6,936 bases of DNA from NCBI GenBank assembly GCA_003646995.1, contig QMLZ01000152.1, positions 1 through 6,936 on the forward strand. Direction: 5' to 3'. This document shows positions 4,644 through 6,936 of the stretch, piece by piece; position 1 is the first letter of the stretch; every line of letters starts with the position of its first letter. Origin of the DNA: Deltaproteobacteria bacterium (GTDB taxonomy: Bacteria > Desulfobacterota > DSM-4660 > Desulfatiglandales > Desulfatiglandaceae). The notes below the pieces were generated by a model. That model saw only the letters and a program-made list of their open reading frames with translations. It was not told where the DNA came from and did not search any database. The position numbers and the translations under genes were made by a program.

Positions 4644-5818
4644 CCCAGTGGACAGTAATGGTTTATATGGCAGCAGATAACAACCTGGACCGTGCTGCAC
4701 TGAGGGACATATCTGAGATGGCAAGGGTCGGATCAACTGAAAAGGTTCACCCCGTGAAATCCCCGAAGGGGTGCAGCAAAGCTGCGTTTCACGGGATAAA
4801 TATCCTTGTTCAGCTTGACAGGGAAGCAGACCGGAAAACTCGAAGGTTCCTTATCACTAAAGGCGGAGGATACTGGAAAGACTGCGTTGAGACTTTTGAG
4901 GAAACCAATACTGGAAATCCCCATGTCCTTGAAAATTTCATGCTCTGGGCGATAGAGAAATACCCTGCCCGTCGATACTTCCTCATACTCTGGAATCACG
5001 GGGGCGGGTGGTGGGAAGATCCCAGGAGACTTGCCTGTCCACCAGACAGGAGCATAGCATACGATGATTCCTCAGGTGGTGATGCACTGGACAACAAAGA
5101 ACTGAAAGGAGTCCTTTCCAATATTACAAGGAAACTTGGAAGGCCCCTCGATATTCTCGGCATGGATGCGTGTCTCATGAACATGGTGGAGGTGGCATAT
5201 CAGCTCAAGGATTATGTCCACATTATGGTAGGCTCAGAGGAAGAGGAACCCTTTGATGGATGGCCCTATGACCGAATCCTTAAGATCATCAAAAACAGAC
5301 CCGGCAGCTGGCCCACTACCATAGGGAAAAGGATCGTAAGGGAATACATCAAGTCCTATCGGGGAAAGGGGGAGAATGTAACCCAGTCTGCGCTGAATCT
5401 CAAGAAGATTGGTGATGTGGTCAAAAAGCTGAATGACCTCTCCAGGGAGCTTATCTCCTCCTTTGACATGGATCTTTATGAGGCTGTTACCTCCTCGTGG
5501 AAGGATACACCCAAGTTCTTCAGGAACAGCTACATCGATCTTTACCGGTTCACTCAACTCCTGAGGACCAGATGCTGGCAGGGGAATATAAAGAAAAAGG
5601 CAGGAGATCTTTTAATGACCCTTAGGCCAGGAAGGAGAAAGGCGATCCTCTACCAGCGACACCTCGGAAGAAGGATGAGGTACACACATGGCCTATCCAT
5701 ATATTTCCCCCAGACATGGATCAATCCCAGATACCGGGCGCTTGATTTCTACAGGGACTGCAGGTGGGGAGAGTTCCTGCAGAAATATCTCAATAGGGGT
5801 CGCCGAGCTGGAATATAG
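4592..5818 (+). CDS. Clostripain-family (peptidase C11) cysteine protease
   Basis: 408 aa, with no signal peptide or membrane segment, so probably cytoplasmic. C11 landmarks in order: WTVMVYMAADNNLD (20-33); the catalytic His136 in FLILWNHGGGW; the catalytic Cys194 in DILGMDACLMNMVEVAYQL; a downstream SEEEEPFDGWPY block (215-226); and HGLSIYFPQ (366-374). Family members have a caspase-like fold and usually cut after Arg or Lys. A 17-residue segment (about 52-68) interrupts the usual join between 'VGSTEK' and 'INILVQLDRE'. It is encoded by the palindromic element at 4751-4795. The N-terminus is uncertain: Met1, Met7 and Met13 all lie in 18-bp repeats and none has a clear ribosome-binding site. 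The first ATG is used here. It is followed 18 bp later by the coiled-coil membrane protein gene, suggesting one transcript. Confidence 0.9.
   Translation: MNPKDSMNPTDSMTAKPSQWTVMVYMAADNNLDRAALRDISEMARVGSTEKVHPVKSPKGCSKAAFHGINILVQLDREADRKTRRFLITKGGGYWKDCVETFEETNTGNPHVLENFMLWAIEKYPARRYFLILWNHGGGWWEDPRRLACPPDRSIAYDDSSGGDALDNKELKGVLSNITRKLGRPLDILGMDACLMNMVEVAYQLKDYVHIMVGSEEEEPFDGWPYDRILKIIKNRPGSWPTTIGKRIVREYIKSYRGKGENVTQSALNLKKIGDVVKKLNDLSRELISSFDMDLYEAVTSSWKDTPKFFRNSYIDLYRFTQLLRTRCWQGNIKKKAGDLLMTLRPGRRKAILYQRHLGRRMRYTHGLSIYFPQTWINPRYRALDFYRDCRWGEFLQKYLNRGRRAGI
4751..4795. repeat. Cloverleaf palindromic element inserted in frame in the protease gene
   Basis: The outer stem CCCGTGAAA (4751-4759) pairs perfectly with TTTCACGGG (4787-4795), and one G-T pair extends it inward. 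Inside are two tight hairpins: CCCC-GAA-GGGG (4761-4771) and GCAGC-AAA-GCTGC (4773-4785). Together they make a three-way junction of about 45 bp. It is read in frame as part of V-H-P-V-K-S-P-K-G-C-S-K-A-A-F-H-G, which is extra to the C11 fold. It is comparable in principle to REP/MITE elements and to in-frame palindromes such as the Rickettsia palindromic element. Confidence 0.8.
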
Positions 5819-5836
5819 GAATATGGTGGGAGAAAA

Positions 5837-6193
5837 ATGAACAATTTGGAATCCTGTATCATAGAGATCAAGAAGGCTATAGCAAGGATAGAGGAGCAGA
5901 TAAAGACGATCTTCAAGGTCATTACAGAACAAAAGGAATTATCAGACAAGCTCCACAAGGAGCATTTTGACGACACAGAAGGTATAGGGAAATCAATGGC
6001 AGAGCTCAATGTGATAGTTACCCGTCATGATGTTGAGCTATCTACTATGAAAGAGAGCATAGATCATCTGATGAATGTTATTGAAGAGCAAGCACAGATC
6101 ATCTCAAGGACAAAAGGTATTGCAATAGGTCTAGGTATGGCAGGAGGGGCAATAGTCTCCATCCTGACCATTTTAGCAGAAATCATAAGGTGA
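5837..6193 (+). CDS. Coiled-coil protein with C-terminal membrane segment (XhlA/holin-like layout)
   Basis: 118 aa. Residues 1-92 are one long charged helix with heptad-like spacing of Ile, Leu and Val (for example IEEQIKTIFKVI, then LNVIVTRHDVEL, then IDHLMNVIEEQAQII). Residues 94-116 (GIAIGLGMAGGAIVSILTIL and onward) form a Gly/Ala-rich hydrophobic helix, so the protein should be tail-anchored with the coiled coil on one side of the membrane. The layout resembles XhlA-type phage/bacteriocin accessory proteins, but there is no sequence motif to prove it. A GGTGGGAG-type ribosome-binding site precedes the ATG. The gene starts 18 bp after the protease stop, so co-expression is likely. A membrane anchor or sensor for the protease is one reading; a small structural membrane protein is another. 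Confidence 0.7.
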   Translation: MNNLESCIIEIKKAIARIEEQIKTIFKVITEQKELSDKLHKEHFDDTEGIGKSMAELNVIVTRHDVELSTMKESIDHLMNVIEEQAQIISRTKGIAIGLGMAGGAIVSILTILAEIIR

Positions 6194-6200
6194 GTGTCTT

Positions 6201-6268
6201 AATGGTTGAATGGTTGAGTGGTCAAATGCTTACCCACTTGACTATTTAACGATTTAACTACTTAACCA
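6201..6268. repeat. Octamer repeats arranged as an imperfect inverted repeat
   Basis: The left side holds three copies of an ATGGTTGA-like octamer (AATGGTTGAATGGTTGAGTGG). The right side holds three copies of an NTTAACNA octamer (TTTAACGATTTAACTA, then CTTAACCA). The two sides are partly complementary, with several G-T pairs and CACTTGAC/GTGGTCAA-type pairing near the centre. The transcript between the membrane-protein and HU genes could fold into a long weak hairpin. It fills most of the 99-bp gap between those genes. Confidence 0.65.
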
Positions 6269-6292
6269 AAAACAGAAAGGAGGTGAAAACAG

Positions 6293-6619
6293 ATGTCCCA
6301 CAGACAGGAGCTTGTCGCCAAATTTGCCAAAAGGGCCAATGTCTCCAGGAGAAATGCAGGTGTTTATCTGAATATCCTTCTGGATGTGATCCAATTGATC
6401 CTCGCAAGGAAGGGAGAACTGAAGCTTCCAGGATTTGGCACCTTCAGGGCAAAGGCCGTGCCTGAAAGGAAGGGGATTAATCCCTTAACAGGGAGGAAGG
6501 TCACCTTTTCGCCCGGTGTCAGGGTCAGCTTCAAACCAGGTAGGCCCCTTAAAGAGAAGGTGGAAAAGGGGAGCTTTCTTCGGGGTCAGGGTGAAAAGTC
6601 ATCCAAACGTAAAAAGTAG
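6293..6619 (+). CDS. HU/IHF-family DNA-bending protein with extra basic tail
   Basis: 108 aa. The N-terminal dimerisation helices run to about residue 40 (RQELVAKFAKRA, then NVSRRNAGVYLNILLDVIQL). The family signature LPGFGTFRAK follows (45-54). The DNA-binding arm is ERKGINPLTGRKVTF (58-72), in which Pro64 is the residue that intercalates into DNA. Then come GVRVSFKPGRPLKEKV strands and helix (75-90). Ordinary HU ends near residue 90. Here 18 more residues form a basic tail ending KSSKRKK, as in HU variants with lysine-rich tails. The strong ribosome-binding site AAAGGAGGTGA lies 7 nt before the ATG. The protein compacts and bends DNA and aids recombination, replication and transcription. 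It is the last gene before the terminator at 6648. Which HU/IHF subunit it is cannot be told. Confidence 0.93.
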   Translation: MSHRQELVAKFAKRANVSRRNAGVYLNILLDVIQLILARKGELKLPGFGTFRAKAVPERKGINPLTGRKVTFSPGVRVSFKPGRPLKEKVEKGSFLRGQGEKSSKRKK

Positions 6620-6647
6620 GTATATTTCCGGGAGGCTGATAACCCAG

Positions 6648-6687
6648 AAGGGGAGGGGATAAGATTCACATTCTCCTCCCTTTTCTT
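6648..6687 (+). terminator. Hairpin terminator after the HU-family gene
   Basis: AAGGGGAGG (6648-6656) pairs with CCTCCCTTT (6675-6683) with one G-T pair, around an 18-nt loop. A T-rich tail follows (TTTTCTT). It lies 29 bp after the HU stop and fits a Rho-independent terminator with a somewhat large loop. Confidence 0.65.
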
Positions 6688-6743
6688 ATGAGGATTTCAC
6701 CTTCCCATTCTTTCCAAAATATTTATTGATCACAAATATTTTT

Positions 6744-6841
6744 ACCCCGTTAGAAAGAAAGTCCAATTTTGGAGACCAGGGGAATAGAAAAACAGGATGC
6801 GAGATTGGGGTTTAAAGCCCAACCCAAGCATCTAACGGGGT
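6744..6841. repeat. 98-bp element with 11-bp terminal inverted repeats
   Basis: ACCCCGTTAGA (6744-6754) and TCTAACGGGGT (6831-6841) are perfect inverted copies. Inside are two smaller hairpins, TCCAA-TT-TTGGA (6762-6773) and TTGGG-CCCAA with an 8-nt loop (6805-6822). The whole could fold as a multi-branched structure. No coding frame and no clear target-site duplication is seen. A near-repeat AAAAACAGRATGC occurs at 6788-6800 and 6846-6858, on either side of the right end. It is a MITE- or REP-like candidate. Confidence 0.65.
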
Positions 6842-6854
6842 TTGCAAAAACAGA

Positions 6855-6936
6855 ATGCTGGAAAAGGATACCCAGGGACATAACATAGAGATTCTTTTTG
6901 GCCCTGAAGATCGCATCGTTGACTATGCCATGAGGC
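6855..6936 (+). CDS. Start of an unidentified gene, cut by the window edge
   Basis: The frame opens at ATG 6855 and stays open to the edge, reading M-L-E-K-D-T-Q-G-H-N then IEILFGPEDRIVDYAMR. The composition looks protein-like, with a beta strand followed by a charged helix. An in-frame stop lies upstream at 6813. No good ribosome-binding site precedes the ATG, so the true start may differ. The family is not recognised from 27 residues. Confidence 0.45.
   Translation, partial: MLEKDTQGHNIEILFGPEDRIVDYAMR

Noticed and set aside
4733..5557. Minus-strand frames inside the protease gene
   Set aside because: They are shadows of a strongly conserved C11 coding sequence on the plus strand.
6744..6841. 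Terminal inverted repeat element read as an attC
   Set aside because: From outside to inside the ends read GTTAGA, not TCTAAC, so the AAC/GTT cores face the wrong way for an attC.

Overview
The window looks like bacterial chromosome from an environmental, possibly deltaproteobacterial-type (Desulfobacterota or similar) organism. That assignment is only an impression, from gene style, moderate base composition, dispersed palindromic repeats and attC-type sites; no phylogenetic marker is present. It has three parts.

Left edge (1-742): the 3' end of a plus-strand tetratricopeptide-repeat protein gene that runs in from outside the window.

Middle (about 802-3920): an AT-richer block in which every credible gene is on the minus strand. 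The genes are separated by imperfect palindromes with the architecture of integron attC recombination sites. Two are very clear (3122-3193 and 2379-2463), one is good (1596-1701) and one is degenerate (802-875). The stop codons lie inside or beside the attC R'' boxes. Each gene's ribosome-binding site and start lie just after an R' box. Most R'' boxes are complementary to the R' box at the start of their own cassette, as expected of real cassettes. No integron integrase gene is visible, so within this window the block is a CALIN (cluster of attC sites lacking an integrase). Read in the direction of transcription (right to left) the cassettes carry: an HEPN/AbiU2-like protein; a second HEPN-like protein; a two-gene unit (4-fold-beta-flap-like protein plus GIY-YIG nuclease-like protein); a roughly 250-bp unit with no convincing gene; and a PD-(D/E)XK nuclease-like protein. 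Nuclease-like folds dominate, which suggests a store of defence or nucleic-acid-processing functions.

Right part (4320-6690): a plus-strand gene group encoding a small lysine-rich protein with an AT-hook-like motif, a cytoplasmic clostripain-family (C11) cysteine protease with an intact His/Cys pair, a coiled-coil protein with a C-terminal membrane segment, and an HU/IHF-family DNA-bending protein with an extra basic tail. The group ends at a likely hairpin terminator. It is rich in repeats: 18-bp tandem repeats over the protease start codon, a cloverleaf-shaped palindromic element inserted in frame in the protease gene, and octamer repeats arranged as an inverted repeat ahead of the HU gene. 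A 98-bp terminal-inverted-repeat element follows the terminator. The start of another, unidentified gene runs off the right edge.
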